Assembly: GCF_030316885.1 (NCBI RefSeq)
Contig: NZ_JASZYQ010000003.1
Coordinates: 62,001-126,000 of the forward strand
Origin: Variovorax jilinensis
GTDB lineage: Bacteria; Pseudomonadota; Gammaproteobacteria; Burkholderiales; Burkholderiaceae_C
Direction: 5' to 3'
DNA length: 64,000 bases
In this document: piece after piece, positions 44,761-54,073 of the stretch
How positions within the stretch are numbered: position 1 is the stretch's first letter
How the letters are laid out: the number at the start of each line of letters is the position of its first letter
The notes under the pieces: generated by a model
Seen by the model: the letters and a program-made list of their open reading frames with translations, nothing else
The model's database searches: none
What the model was told of the DNA's origin: nothing
Position numbers and translations under genes: made by a program

Positions 44761-46677
44761 TTGAACAATCAGTGGTTTTCCAAAGTAGCCGTCTGGCTCG
44801 TCATTGCGATGGTGTTGTTCACTGTGTTCAAGCAGTTCGACACCCGTGGCGGCGCCGGCGCCGGCAATATCGGCTACAGCGACTTCCTCGAGGAAGTGCG
44901 TGCCAATCGCATCAAGAGCGCCACCATCCAGGAAGGACAGGGCGGCAGCGAGATCGTCGCGATCACCAATGACGACCGGAAGATCCGCACCACCGCCACC
45001 TACCTCGACCGCGGCCTGGTCGGCGACCTGATCGCCAACAACGTCAAGTTCGACGTCAAGCCGCGCGAGGAAGGCTCGCTGCTCATGACCCTGCTGGTCA
45101 GCTGGGGCCCGATGCTGCTGCTGATCGGTGTCTGGGTCTACTTCATGCGCCAGATGCAGGGCGGAGGCAAGGGCGGTGCGTTCAGCTTCGGCAAGAGCAA
45201 GGCACGCATGCTCGACGAGAACACCAACCAGGTCACCTTCGCCGACGTCGCTGGCTGCGACGAGGCCAAGGAAGAAGTCAAGGAAGTGGTCGACTTCCTC
45301 AAGGACCCGGCGCGCTTCCAGAAGCTCGGCGGCCGCATTCCGCGCGGCCTGCTGCTGGTCGGCCCTCCCGGCACCGGCAAGACGCTGCTTGCCAAGAGCA
45401 TCGCGGGCGAGGCCAAGGTGCCGTTCTTCTCGATCTCGGGTTCCGACTTCGTCGAGATGTTCGTCGGCGTGGGCGCAGCCCGCGTGCGCGACATGTTCGA
45501 GAACGCCAAGAAGAACGCGCCTTGCATCATCTTCATCGACGAAATCGACGCGGTCGGCCGCCAGCGCGGCGCCGGCCTCGGCGGCGGCAACGACGAGCGC
45601 GAGCAGACGCTCAACCAGATGCTGGTCGAGATGGACGGCTTCGAGACCAACCTCGGCGTGATCGTGGTCGCTGCGACCAACCGCCCCGACATCCTCGACG
45701 CCGCCCTGCTGCGCCCGGGCCGCTTCGACCGCCAGGTCTACGTCACGCTGCCCGACATCCGTGGCCGCGAGCAGATCCTCAACGTCCACATGCGCAAGGT
45801 GCCGCTGGGCCAGGACGTGAACGCGAGCATCATTGCGCGCGGCACGCCGGGCATGTCCGGCGCCGACCTCGCCAACCTCTGCAACGAGGCCGCGTTGATG
45901 GCCGCCCGCCGCAATGCCCGCGTGGTCGAGATGCAGGATTTCGAGAAGGCCAAGGACAAGATCTTCATGGGCCCCGAGCGCAAGAGCATGGTCATGCCCG
46001 AGGAAGAGCGCCGCAACACGGCCTACCACGAGTCGGGCCACGCCCTGATCGGCAAGCTGCTTCCCAAGTGCGACCCGGTCCACAAGGTCACGATCATTCC
46101 GCGCGGCCGCGCACTCGGCGTGACCATGAGCCTGCCCTCGCAGGATCGCTACAGCTACGACCGCGAATACATGCTGAACCAGATCAGCATGCTGTTCGGC
46201 GGCCGTATCGCCGAAGAGGTGTTCATGCACCAGATGACCACCGGCGCCAGCAACGACTTCGAGCGCGCCACGCAGATCGCGCGCGACATGGTGATGCGCT
46301 ACGGCATGACCGAGTCGCTGGGCCCGATGGTCTACGCCGAAAACGAGGGCGAGGTGTTCCTGGGCCGCTCGGTCACCAAGACCACCAACATGAGCGAATC
46401 GACCATGCAGAAGGTCGATGCCGAGGTGCGCCGCATCATCGACGACCAGTACGCGCTGGCGCGCCGCCTGATCGAGGAAAACAGCGACAAGATGCACGCC
46501 ATGGCCAAGGCGCTGCTCGAGTGGGAAACCATCGATTCCGAGCAGCTCGACGACATCATGGCCGGCCGCGCACCGCGTCCGCCGAAGGACTGGACGCCGC
46601 GCGTCCCGCCTTCGGGCAGCGGTGGTACCGGTGGCACGCCGGCGGTCAATCCCGACCCGGCACCGACGGCAGCCTGA
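44761..46677 (+). CDS. ftsH: ATP-dependent zinc metalloprotease FtsH
   Basis: A 638-residue membrane AAA protease that degrades misassembled membrane proteins and, in enterics, LpxC and sigma-32. Two N-terminal transmembrane helices (about 8-24 and 108-128) flank a periplasmic domain. The AAA module has Walker A GPPGTGKT at 201-208, Walker [14 protein letters not shown] and the second region of homology. The zinc site is H423-ESG-H427. The start is TTG 44761 after GGAG; no ATG gives the first membrane helix. Through LpxC control it would link to the lpx genes here. Confidence 0.98.
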   Translation: MNNQWFSKVAVWLVIAMVLFTVFKQFDTRGGAGAGNIGYSDFLEEVRANRIKSATIQEGQGGSEIVAITNDDRKIRTTATYLDRGLVGDLIANNVKFDVKPREEGSLLMTLLVSWGPMLLLIGVWVYFMRQMQGGGKGGAFSFGKSKARMLDENTNQVTFADVAGCDEAKEEVKEVVDFLKDPARFQKLGGRIPRGLLLVGPPGTGKTLLAKSIAGEAKVPFFSISGSDFVEMFVGVGAARVRDMFENAKKNAPCIIFIDEIDAVGRQRGAGLGGGNDEREQTLNQMLVEMDGFETNLGVIVVAATNRPDILDAALLRPGRFDRQVYVTLPDIRGREQILNVHMRKVPLGQDVNASIIARGTPGMSGADLANLCNEAALMAARRNARVVEMQDFEKAKDKIFMGPERKSMVMPEEERRNTAYHESGHALIGKLLPKCDPVHKVTIIPRGRALGVTMSLPSQDRYSYDREYMLNQISMLFGGRIAEEVFMHQMTTGASNDFERATQIARDMVMRYGMTESLGPMVYAENEGEVFLGRSVTKTTNMSESTMQKVDAEVRRIIDDQYALARRLIEENSDKMHAMAKALLEWETIDSEQLDDIMAGRAPRPPKDWTPRVPPSGSGGTGGTPAVNPDPAPTAA

Positions 46678-46697
46678 GCATGCTGCGCTTGCGAATG

Positions 46698-46720
46698 ACG
46701 GGGCCTCGGGCCCCGTTTTT
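46698..46720 (+). terminator. Rho-independent terminator after ftsH
   Basis: ACGGGGCC, loop TCG, GGCCCCGT, then TTTT. It lies 20 bases beyond the ftsH stop and 19 before the folP start. Confidence 0.8.
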
Positions 46721-46738
46721 CATGCGGTCTGCCAGCTC

Positions 46739-47623
46739 ATGAGATTCATGGCGCCCGAGACATCGATCACGGCGGTCTGGCGCACCTCGCGCTTTGCCAT
46801 CGAACTCGGGCGGCCGTGCGTGATGGGCATCGTCAACGTCACGCCCGATTCCTTCTCCGATGGCGGCGCCCATGCATCGACCGCCGCCGCCCTGCGGCAC
46901 TGCGAGCGGCTGATCGCGGAAGGTGCGCACATCCTCGACATCGGCGGCGAGTCGACCCGGCCCGGCAGCCCCGCGGTGCCGCTCGAGGCCGAGCTCGCGC
47001 GCGTGCTGCCGGTCGTGCGCGAGGCCGTGAAGCTGCAGGTGCCGGTCTCGGTCGACACCTACAAGCCCGAGGTGATGCGCGCGGTGCTCGACCTCGGCGC
47101 CGACATCGTGAACGACATCTGGGCCCTGCGGCAGCCGGGCGCGGCCGAGGCGGTGGCGAGCCATCCTTCATGCGGCGTGTGCCTGATGCACATGCACCGC
47201 GAACCCAAGACCATGCAGGCGGTGCCGATGGCGGGCGACGTGCTGCCTGCGGTCGGCGAATTCCTGGCGGATCGGGCGCGCATGCTGGAGTCGCTCGGCG
47301 TGGCGCGAGAGCGCATCGTGATCGATCCGGGCATCGGTTTCGGCAAGACCGTGGCGCAGAATTTCGCCTTGCTCGCCCGTCAGCGCGAACTTCTGGCGGC
47401 CGGGTTCCCCTTGCTGGCCGGATGGTCGCGAAAATCCTCGCTGGGCGCGGTCACGGGCATCGACGCCGCTGCCGAGCGGGGCGCGCCCAGCGTGGCGGCG
47501 GCGCTGCTCGCCGTGGAGCGCGGCGCTGTGGTGGTGCGGGTGCACGATGTGCGCGACACCGTGGCTGCGCTCGCGGTCTGGCAGGCGATGAAACAAGAAC
47601 AAGGACAGGACACACAACAATGA
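46739..47623 (+). CDS. folP: Dihydropteroate synthase
   Basis: A 294-residue TIM-barrel enzyme that joins p-aminobenzoate to dihydropterin diphosphate in folate synthesis; it is the sulfonamide target. Landmarks: [75 protein letters not shown] and [13 protein letters not shown] 46739 is used; ATG 46748 is an equal alternative. It ends in an ATGA overlap with glmM. Confidence 0.97.
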   Translation: MRFMAPETSITAVWRTSRFAIELGRPCVMGIVNVTPDSFSDGGAHASTAAALRHCERLIAEGAHILDIGGESTRPGSPAVPLEAELARVLPVVREAVKLQVPVSVDTYKPEVMRAVLDLGADIVNDIWALRQPGAAEAVASHPSCGVCLMHMHREPKTMQAVPMAGDVLPAVGEFLADRARMLESLGVARERIVIDPGIGFGKTVAQNFALLARQRELLAAGFPLLAGWSRKSSLGAVTGIDAAAERGAPSVAAALLAVERGAVVVRVHDVRDTVAALAVWQAMKQEQGQDTQQ

Positions 47624-48954
47624 CAAGACGATATTTCGGCACCGACGGCATCCGCGGCACGGTGGGACAGCCGCCGATCACGCCCGACTTCGTGCTGCGC
47701 CTCGCACACGCGGTGGGCCGCGTGCTCAAGAAGACCGAATCGCGACCGACCGTGCTGATCGGCAAGGACACGCGCATCTCTGGCTACATGCTCGAATCGG
47801 CGCTCGAGTCGGGCTTCAACTCGGCCGGGGTCGACGTGGTGCTGCTCGGGCCGCTGCCGACCCCGGGCGTCGCCTACCTCACGCGGGCCCAGCGCGCCAG
47901 CCTCGGCGTGGTCATCAGCGCCAGCCACAACGCATTTCCGGACAACGGCATCAAGTTCTTCAGCGCCCAGGGCACCAAGCTCGACGACGGCTGGGAGCTG
48001 GCGGTCGAGACTGCGCTCGAGGAAGCCCCGGTCTGGGCCGATTCGGCCCAGCTCGGCAAGGCGCGGCGGCTCAACGATGCCCCCGGCCGCTACACCGAGT
48101 TCTGCAAGAGCACCTTTGCGAACGACCTGACCCTGCGCGGCATGAAGCTGGTGGTCGACGCCGCGCATGGTGCGGCCTACCAGGTGGCGCCGCAGGTCTT
48201 TCACGAGCTCGGCGCCGACGTCGTGAGCATCGGCTGCGCGCCCGACGGCCTCAACATCAACAAGGGCTTCGGCGCCACTCATCCGCAGGCGCTGATCGAC
48301 GCGGTGCGGGCGCAAGGCGCGGACTACGGCATCGCGCTCGACGGCGACGCCGACCGGCTGCAACTGGTGGACGCGAGCGGGCGCCTGTTCAATGGCGACG
48401 AATTGCTCTACCTGATGGTCACCGAGCGCATCGCGCGCGGCGAGAAGCCCGCGGGCGTGGTCGGCACGCTGATGACCAACAAGGCGATCGAGGTGGCGCT
48501 GAAGTCGCAGGGCATCGAGTTCGTGCGGGCGCGCGTCGGCGATCGCTACGTGCTCGAGGAGCTCGACAAGCGCGGCTGGATCCTCGGCGGCGAGGGCTCG
48601 GGCCATCTGCTCGCGCTCGACCGTCACACCACCGGCGACGGCATCGTGAGTGCGCTGCAGGTGCTGCAGGCCTGCGTGCGCAGCGGCAAGCGTGTCGACC
48701 AGCTGCTGGCCGGCGTGACCCTGTTCCCGCAGACGCTGCTCAACATCCGCCTCGAGGCCGGGCAGGACTGGCAGGCCAACGCGGCGCTCGCGGCCGAAAG
48801 CGAACGGGTCGAAGGCGAGCTCGGCGACACCGGCCGCGTGCTGATCCGGGCCAGCGGCACCGAACCGCTGCTGCGCGTGATGGTGGAAGCCCGCGACGCG
48901 GCGCAGGCCGAGGCCTGTGCGCGGCGTATCGCGGCCACGCTCAAGGTCGCCTGA
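47620..48954 (+). CDS. glmM: Phosphoglucosamine mutase
   Basis: A 444-residue mutase that converts glucosamine 6-phosphate to the 1-phosphate on the way to UDP-GlcNAc, the precursor of peptidoglycan and lipid A. The N-terminus [20 protein letters not shown], the phosphoserine site S102 in [15 protein letters not shown], the metal loop [13 protein letters not shown], and the C-terminal phosphate loop [16 protein letters not shown] are intact. Its product route feeds lpxA. It overlaps folP by 4 bases, so the two are translationally coupled. Confidence 0.98.
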   Translation: MTRRYFGTDGIRGTVGQPPITPDFVLRLAHAVGRVLKKTESRPTVLIGKDTRISGYMLESALESGFNSAGVDVVLLGPLPTPGVAYLTRAQRASLGVVISASHNAFPDNGIKFFSAQGTKLDDGWELAVETALEEAPVWADSAQLGKARRLNDAPGRYTEFCKSTFANDLTLRGMKLVVDAAHGAAYQVAPQVFHELGADVVSIGCAPDGLNINKGFGATHPQALIDAVRAQGADYGIALDGDADRLQLVDASGRLFNGDELLYLMVTERIARGEKPAGVVGTLMTNKAIEVALKSQGIEFVRARVGDRYVLEELDKRGWILGGEGSGHLLALDRHTTGDGIVSALQVLQACVRSGKRVDQLLAGVTLFPQTLLNIRLEAGQDWQANAALAAESERVEGELGDTGRVLIRASGTEPLLRVMVEARDAAQAEACARRIAATLKVA

Positions 48955-48964
48955 GGCCGCCCGC

Positions 48965-49534
48965 ATGCGCCAGGCCCTTGCCCCGATGGCCGCAAACGCC
49001 CAGGTGCGCGCCGTCCATTCGAGCGCGCTGCACAGCTTCTCGAAGTTTGCCGAACCTGCGATCCGACTGATCGAAGGGCTGGGCGTCGAGGGCGACGCGC
49101 ACGCGGGTGCCACGGTCAAGCATCGCTCGCGCGTGGCGCGCAACCCGACGGCGCCCAACCTGCGCCAGGTTCATCTGCTGCATGCCGAGTTGTTCGACGA
49201 GCTCATCGGAGCCGGCTTCCCGGTCTTTCCCGGCGACCTGGGCGAGAACATCACGACCGCCGATATCGACCTGCTCGCGCTTGCGGCCGGTACCCGGCTG
49301 CATGTCGGCGCCGAGGCGGTGGTCGAGGTCACGGGCTTGCGCAATCCCTGTGTCCAGATCGATCGGTTCCAGCGCGGCCTCATGGCCGCGACGCTGGCGC
49401 GCGACGAGGCGGGCCGGCTGGTGCGCAAGGCCGGCGTGATGGCGATCGTGATCGCGGGCGGCGAGGTGCGTGCGGGCGATCCGATCCGCGTCGAGCCACC
49501 CGAAGGCCCCTTGCGGCCACTGGAGCCCGTGTGA
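48965..49534 (+). CDS. MOSC domain-containing protein
   Basis: A 189-residue MOSC-domain protein of the MoaC-sulfurase C-terminal superfamily. Visible features are IRLIEGLGVEGDAHAG, the LLHAELFDEL segment, PGDLGENITT and the conserved cysteine in LRNPCVQIDRFQRGLM, the likely sulfur or molybdenum-cofactor contact. Relatives such as YiiM reduce N-hydroxylated compounds with a molybdenum cofactor. The start is ATG 48965, 10 bases after glmM; ATG 48986 is possible. It overlaps the GNAT gene by 4 bases. Confidence 0.88.
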   Translation: MRQALAPMAANAQVRAVHSSALHSFSKFAEPAIRLIEGLGVEGDAHAGATVKHRSRVARNPTAPNLRQVHLLHAELFDELIGAGFPVFPGDLGENITTADIDLLALAAGTRLHVGAEAVVEVTGLRNPCVQIDRFQRGLMAATLARDEAGRLVRKAGVMAIVIAGGEVRAGDPIRVEPPEGPLRPLEPV

Positions 49535-50013
49535 TCGATATCGTCCTGGCCGACTATCGCGACGCTTCGCATGCTCGCGCCGTGGTGAACCTGCTCGACG
49601 CCTACGCGCGCGATCCGGCCGGCGGCGGCACGCCGCTGGCGCCCGAGGTGATCGCCGGGCTGCCCCAGGCGCTGGCGCAGCGACCGCAGGCCTTCAGCGT
49701 GCTGGCCTTCGATGGCGCGCAGCCGGTCGGGCTGGTGAACTGCATCGAAGGCTTTTCCACCTTTGCCTGCCGTCCGCTGGTCAACGTGCACGACGTCGTC
49801 GTCCTGGCCAGCCATCGCGGACGGCGCATCACGCAGCGCATGCTGCAGCGTGTCGAGCAGGAGGCCCGCGGTCGTGGCGCCTGCAAGCTCACGCTCGAGG
49901 TGCTGTCGGGCAACGGCAGCGCGCGCCGCGCCTACGAGCGCGAGGGCTTCGCCGACTACCAGCTCGATCCGGCCTTCGGCTCGGCGCAGTTCCTGCAGAA
50001 AAAGCTGGCCTAG
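49531..50013 (+). CDS. GNAT-family N-acetyltransferase
   Basis: A 160-residue acetyltransferase with the GNAT fold. The acetyl-CoA loop is in VVLASHRGRRITQRMLQRVEQEARG (a variant of the R/Q-x-x-G-x-G/A motif), and the final strand-helix NGSARRAYEREGFADYQLDP is typical. The substrate is unknown. The start is GTG 49531, whose last two bases lie in the MOSC stop (GTGTGA), so translation is coupled. Confidence 0.88.
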   Translation: MIDIVLADYRDASHARAVVNLLDAYARDPAGGGTPLAPEVIAGLPQALAQRPQAFSVLAFDGAQPVGLVNCIEGFSTFACRPLVNVHDVVVLASHRGRRITQRMLQRVEQEARGRGACKLTLEVLSGNGSARRAYEREGFADYQLDPAFGSAQFLQKKLA

Positions 50014-50019
50014 CCCAGC

Positions 50020-50052
50020 AAAAAGCCGCCGTCACCTCGCGGTGCGGCGGCT
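50020..50052 (-). terminator. Terminator of the minus-strand acyl-CoA operon
   Basis: On the minus strand: AGCCGCCG-CACC, loop GCGA, GGTG-A-CGGCGGCT, followed by TTTT. This is a 12-pair stem with one bulge and a U-tract. It lies 32 bases past the acyl-CoA dehydrogenase stop. On the plus strand there is no T-run after the stem. Confidence 0.85.
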
Positions 50053-50084
50053 CGGTCTCTCGCGCTGTCTGCGTCGGAGGCTGA

Positions 50085-51359
50085 TCAGAAGCGGGTCACG
50101 GGCATCGCCTCGTCGCCGGGCTTCGCGGGCGCGTACTTGCCCAGTTCCCACTTGGCGATCGCGTTGCGATGCACTTCGTCCGGGCCGTCGGCCAGGCGCA
50201 GCGTGCGCGCGCCCGCATAGGCGTAGGCGAGTGGGAAGTCGTCGCACATGCCGCCGCCGCCATGCACCTGCATGGCCCAGTCAATGACCTGGCAGGCCAT
50301 GTTGGGTGCCACCACCTTGATCATCGCGATCTCGGTCTTGGCGACCTTGTTGCCCGCGACGTCCATGAGCCACGCCGCCTTGAGCGTGAGCAGGCGTGCC
50401 ATGTCGATCTTGCAGCGTGCCTCGGCGATGCGTTCCTGCGTCACGGTCTGCGAGGCCACGGTCTTGCCGAAGGCCACGCGCGCGCTGGCGCGGCGGCACA
50501 TGAGCTCGAGCGCGCGCTCGGCCAGGCCGATCAGGCGCATGCAGTGGTGGATGCGTCCGGGGCCGAGGCGGCCCTGGGCGATCTCGAAACCGCGGCCTTC
50601 GCCGAGCAGGATGTTGCCGACCGGCACGCGCACGTTCTCGAACACCATCTCGACGTGGCCGTGCGGCGCATCGTCGTAGCCCAGCACGTTGAGCGGACGG
50701 ATGATCGTGATGCCCTTGGCGTCGGCCGGCACGATGACCATGCTCTGCTGCGAGTGCTTCGGGGCGTCCGGCTCGGACTTGCCCATCGTGATGAACACCT
50801 TGCAGCGCGGGTCGGCGGCACCCGAGATCCACCACTTGCGGCCGTTGATCACGTATTCGTCGCCCTGGCGCTCGATGCGGGTCGAGATGTTGGTGGCGTC
50901 GCTCGAAGCCACGTCGGGCTCGGTCATGGCGAAGGCCGAGCGGATCTCGCCCTCGAGCAGCGGCTTGAGCCAGCGTGCCTTGATCTCTTCCGAGCCGTAG
51001 CGCGCGATGGTCTCCATGTTGCCGGTGTCGGGTGCCGAGCAGTTGAAGGCCTCGCTGGCCCATGGCACCCGGCCCATGAGTTCGGCCAACGGCGCGTATT
51101 CCTGGTTGGTCAGGCCGGCGCCCTGGTAGCCCGAAGCGGCCGCGCTGTCGACCGGCAGGAACAGGTTCCACAGGCCCTGGGCCTTGGCCTTGGCCTTGAC
51201 CTTCTCGACGGTCTCGAGCGCGGTCCATCGCTTGCCGGCCGCGGTGTTGGCGGCCAGTTCGTCCCTGAACGCCGCTTCTGCGGGAAAGATGTGCTCGTCC
51301 ATGAAAGCGCTCACGCGCTTTTGCAGCTCTTTGGTCTTGGCTGAGTATTCGAAGTCCAT
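50085..51359 (-). CDS. Acyl-CoA dehydrogenase, ACAD11/LvaC-like
   Basis: A 424-residue flavoprotein dehydrogenase and a clear paralogue of the gene at 5413: both begin MDFEYS, share [20 protein letters not shown], and have [12 protein letters not shown] and [13 protein letters not shown]. The start is ATG 51359 with GGAG upstream; the frame extends to 51800 through the kinase gene, but those residues are unrelated. It is the last gene of a five-gene operon, 46 bases after a phosphotransferase-fold kinase. In human ACAD11 these two activities are fused, and in the Pseudomonas levulinate pathway they are LvaA and LvaC. Conversion of a 4-hydroxyacyl-CoA to an enoyl-CoA is therefore plausible; simple beta-oxidation is the alternative. 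Confidence 0.9.
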   Translation of the reverse strand: MDFEYSAKTKELQKRVSAFMDEHIFPAEAAFRDELAANTAAGKRWTALETVEKVKAKAKAQGLWNLFLPVDSAAASGYQGAGLTNQEYAPLAELMGRVPWASEAFNCSAPDTGNMETIARYGSEEIKARWLKPLLEGEIRSAFAMTEPDVASSDATNISTRIERQGDEYVINGRKWWISGAADPRCKVFITMGKSEPDAPKHSQQSMVIVPADAKGITIIRPLNVLGYDDAPHGHVEMVFENVRVPVGNILLGEGRGFEIAQGRLGPGRIHHCMRLIGLAERALELMCRRASARVAFGKTVASQTVTQERIAEARCKIDMARLLTLKAAWLMDVAGNKVAKTEIAMIKVVAPNMACQVIDWAMQVHGGGGMCDDFPLAYAYAGARTLRLADGPDEVHRNAIAKWELGKYAPAKPGDEAMPVTRF

Positions 51360-51405
51360 GTCGTCTCCAGGTGGGTGAGAGGTCGGGCGGCCGCGGCCTT
51401 GCGGT

Positions 51406-52494
51406 TCAGGCTTTCCTGGCGAATTGCCAGGCCATTTCGGCCATCGGTCGTGCGCCGCGGCCAGAGGCCACGGCTTGTTCGCTCGATGCGGTGCCGGCCT
51501 CGACCCGCTTCGCGATGCCCTGCAGGATGGCGGCGATGCGAAACAGGTTGTAGGCCAGGTAGAAGTTCCAGTCGGCCGCGAGCTTCTCGGGCGTCGTGAG
51601 GCCGGTGCGGTCGCAGTAGCGGCGGATGTATTCGGCTTCGGTCGGGATGCCCAGGCTCGGCAGGTCGAGCCCGCCGATGCCGCGGAACGAGCCCTGCGGG
51701 ATGTGCCAGGACATGCAGTGGTAGCTGAAGTCGGCCAGCGGATGGCCCAGCGTCGACAGTTCCCAGTCGAGCACCGCGATCGCGCGCGGTTCGGTGGCAT
51801 GGAACATCAGGTTGTCGAGGCGAAAGTCGCCGTGCACGATCGAGGTCATCGATTCGTCGCGTGCGCTGGCCGGGATGTGGGCCGGCAGCCATTCCATGAG
51901 CTTGTCCATCTCGGGAATGGGCTGCGTGACCGAAGCCACGTACTGCTTGCTCCAGCGGCCGATCTGGCGCTCGAAGTAGTTGCCGGGCTTGCCGTAGTCG
52001 GCGAGGCCGCGCTCGGCGAACTTCACGCTGTGCAGTGCCGCGATGACGCGGTTCATCTCGTCGTAGATGGCGCCGCGCTGGGCCTTGTCCATGCCGGGCA
52101 GGGACTGGTCCCACAGCACGCGGCCGGCCATGAATTCCATCACGTAGAAGGCGCGGCCGATGATGGACTCGTCTTCGCAGAGGCAGTACATGCGCGGCAC
52201 CGGCACTGCGGTGCCCGCGAGGCCGCTCATGACCTTGAACTCGCGCTCGACCGCATGCGCCGACGGCAGCAGCTTGGCCACCGGACCCGGCTTGGCGCGC
52301 ATCACGTAGCTCTTCGAAGGCGTGATGAGCTTGTAGGTCGGGTTGGACTGGCCGCCCTTGAACATCTCGACCGTGAGCGGTCCCTCGAAGCCATCGAGGT
52401 GCTTCGACAGCCAGGCGCTCAGCGCGTCGAGATCCACGAGGTGCTGCTGCGATACGGCACGCGTGCCGACGAAGTTGTCGAAGTCTTGGCTCAT
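51406..52494 (-). CDS. Phosphotransferase family protein (ACAD10/11 kinase, LvaA-like)
   Basis: A 362-residue kinase of the aminoglycoside-phosphotransferase fold. The N-lobe has [23 protein letters not shown]. The catalytic loop is H221-G-D223-x4-N228 in [11 protein letters not shown], and the metal-binding D243 lies in [20 protein letters not shown]. This branch, with GGQSNPTY and DWELSTLG, matches the kinase half of ACAD10/11 rather than antibiotic kinases. It lies between a Crp-family regulator (16 bases upstream) and the dehydrogenase. Phosphorylation of a 4-hydroxyacyl-CoA is the expected reaction from the family; antibiotic resistance is unlikely. No LvaB-like small gene is present. 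Confidence 0.88.
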   Translation of the reverse strand: MSQDFDNFVGTRAVSQQHLVDLDALSAWLSKHLDGFEGPLTVEMFKGGQSNPTYKLITPSKSYVMRAKPGPVAKLLPSAHAVEREFKVMSGLAGTAVPVPRMYCLCEDESIIGRAFYVMEFMAGRVLWDQSLPGMDKAQRGAIYDEMNRVIAALHSVKFAERGLADYGKPGNYFERQIGRWSKQYVASVTQPIPEMDKLMEWLPAHIPASARDESMTSIVHGDFRLDNLMFHATEPRAIAVLDWELSTLGHPLADFSYHCMSWHIPQGSFRGIGGLDLPSLGIPTEAEYIRRYCDRTGLTTPEKLAADWNFYLAYNLFRIAAILQGIAKRVEAGTASSEQAVASGRGARPMAEMAWQFARKA

Positions 52495-52510
52495 GTCTCT
52501 CGATCTCGTT

Positions 52511-53233
52511 CTAGGTTTCGTCGGCTTCGGAAATGCGCATCAGCGCGGCGCGGTCGAGCACCACCAGGCCGCCCGGCTCGATGCGGATGGCTTCCTCGCG
52601 CTCCATGGCCTTGAGCTCCTGGTTCACGCGCTGGCGCGAGGCGCCGAGCAGTTGCGCCAGTTCCTCCTGCGCGAGGTGCAGCCCGATTCGCATCTGGCTG
52701 CCGTCCGCGAGGTTGGGCACGCCGTAGCTGCGCACCAGATGGATCAGCTGCTTGGCCAGGCGCGCGCGCAGGGGCAGGGTGTTGAGGTCTTCCACCAGCC
52801 CGAACAGCTGGCGGATGCGGCGCGCCTGCAGCCGCATCAGGGCCTCGTACAGCTCGACGTGGGTCGACAGGATCTTCTGGAAGTCGGCCCGCGCCACGCA
52901 CAGGATGGTGGTGTCGCCGTGCGCATACGCATCGTGCGTGCGCCGGTCGCCGTCGAACATCGCCACGTCGCCGAACCAGATGCCCGGCTCGACGTAGGTC
53001 AGCGTCACCTGCTTGCCCGACACCGCGGTCGAGCTCACCCGCACCGCGCCGCGGGCGCAGGCGATCCACTGCTCGGGCGGGTCGCCGCGCGCAGCGATCA
53101 GCTCGCCGTCCTTGTAGCGTTTGACGAATGCACATCGAAGAATGTCGTGGCGCAGGGAGGGTGAAAGGGAAGAGAACCAGCGACCACTGTTGATCGCTTC
53201 ACGTTCTTCGATGGTAAGAATGGGGTCGTCCAT
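52511..53233 (-). CDS. Crp/Fnr-family transcriptional regulator
   Basis: A 240-residue regulator with an N-terminal cyclic-nucleotide-binding-like beta-barrel (DGELIAARGDPPEQWIACARGAVRVSS, then FGDVAMFDGDRRTHDAYAHG) and a C-terminal winged helix with recognition helix GASRQRVNQELKAME. No N-terminal cysteine cluster is seen, so it is not an oxygen-sensing Fnr. The cNMP-contact residues are not clearly conserved, and the ligand may be something else. It is the third gene of the acyl-CoA operon, 55 bases after the crotonase gene and 16 before the kinase, which suggests local autoregulation. Confidence 0.9.
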   Translation of the reverse strand: MDDPILTIEEREAINSGRWFSSLSPSLRHDILRCAFVKRYKDGELIAARGDPPEQWIACARGAVRVSSTAVSGKQVTLTYVEPGIWFGDVAMFDGDRRTHDAYAHGDTTILCVARADFQKILSTHVELYEALMRLQARRIRQLFGLVEDLNTLPLRARLAKQLIHLVRSYGVPNLADGSQMRIGLHLAQEELAQLLGASRQRVNQELKAMEREEAIRIEPGGLVVLDRAALMRISEADET

Positions 53234-53288
53234 GGACTGTCCTGTCGGAGACTGAAAGGCTGAGGGTTGTCACGCGAGCGACGCCGCG

Positions 53289-54068
53289 TCATTCGTAGCG
53301 CGGCTTTTCCTTGGCCAGGAAGGCGGCGATGCCGATGCCGGCGTTGGCGTGATGCAGGTTGCGCACGAAGTGGTCGCGCTCCTGCGAGAGATGAGAAACC
53401 AGCGTGTTGCCGCGCCCGTCGCTCAGCAGCTCCTTGATGCTGGCGAGCGAATTGGTCGCGCGCGCGTTGAGCCTGGCGGCGAGCGCCAGCGCTGCCGCCA
53501 GGGCCTGGCCGCTTTCGGTGAGCTGGTTGACCAGGCCGAGCGCATGCAGGCGGGCCGGCTCGATCTTCTCGCCCTGCATCAGCCATTCGCTCGCGAGCTG
53601 GCGCGGAAGCGCCTGCGCGAGGTGCCAGCTCAGTCCGCCGTCGGGCGACAGGCCGACGTTGCTGTACGAGGCCGCGAAGACCGCGTCGCGCGCCGACACC
53701 ACGAAGTCGCAGGCCAGCGCAAGCGAGAAGCCGGCGCCCGCTGCCGCACCCTCGACCGCGGCGATCACCGGTTTCGGGAAGGTGCGGATCGAGTCGATCC
53801 AGGTGTGCAGCGCCTCGATGCTCTCGGCCTGTACCGAGGGATCGCGCCCCCGGTTGGCCGACAGCCGCTGCAGCGAGCCGCCGGCGCAGAACCACTGGCC
53901 CTCGCCGACGATGACCACGCTCTTGATCTCCTGGCTGCTTTCGGCACCGTTCAGGGCCTCGATGCCGGCCGCGTACATTTCGGGGCCCAGCGCGTTGCGC
54001 TGCGAGGGGTTGGACAGCGTGAGCACCATCGTGCCGCCTTCGCTGGTGCTCTTCAGTTCTGCGGTCAT
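53289..54068 (-). CDS. Enoyl-CoA hydratase/isomerase family protein
   Basis: A 259-residue crotonase-fold protein. The oxyanion-hole segment is WFCAGGSLQRL near residues 61-71, and the CoA-binding fold continues through AAAGAGFSLALACDFVVS. The position of the first hydratase glutamate carries serine (FAASYSNVGL), and an aspartate follows in LSPDGGLSWHL, the arrangement of PaaG-type isomerases rather than canonical hydratases. It may therefore shift a double bond instead of hydrating it. The start is ATG 54068; the frame runs further upstream as unrelated sequence. It begins 5 bases after the 3-hydroxyacyl-CoA dehydrogenase stop. Confidence 0.88.
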   Translation of the reverse strand: MTAELKSTSEGGTMVLTLSNPSQRNALGPEMYAAGIEALNGAESSQEIKSVVIVGEGQWFCAGGSLQRLSANRGRDPSVQAESIEALHTWIDSIRTFPKPVIAAVEGAAAGAGFSLALACDFVVSARDAVFAASYSNVGLSPDGGLSWHLAQALPRQLASEWLMQGEKIEPARLHALGLVNQLTESGQALAAALALAARLNARATNSLASIKELLSDGRGNTLVSHLSQERDHFVRNLHHANAGIGIAAFLAKEKPRYE

Positions 54069-54073
54069 GGGTC

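Noticed and set aside
51406..52494. Kinase gene as an aminoglycoside-resistance determinant
   Set aside because: The GGQSNPTY and DWELSTLG pattern and the acyl-CoA operon context fit the ACAD10/11 kinase branch; there is no sign of mobile DNA.
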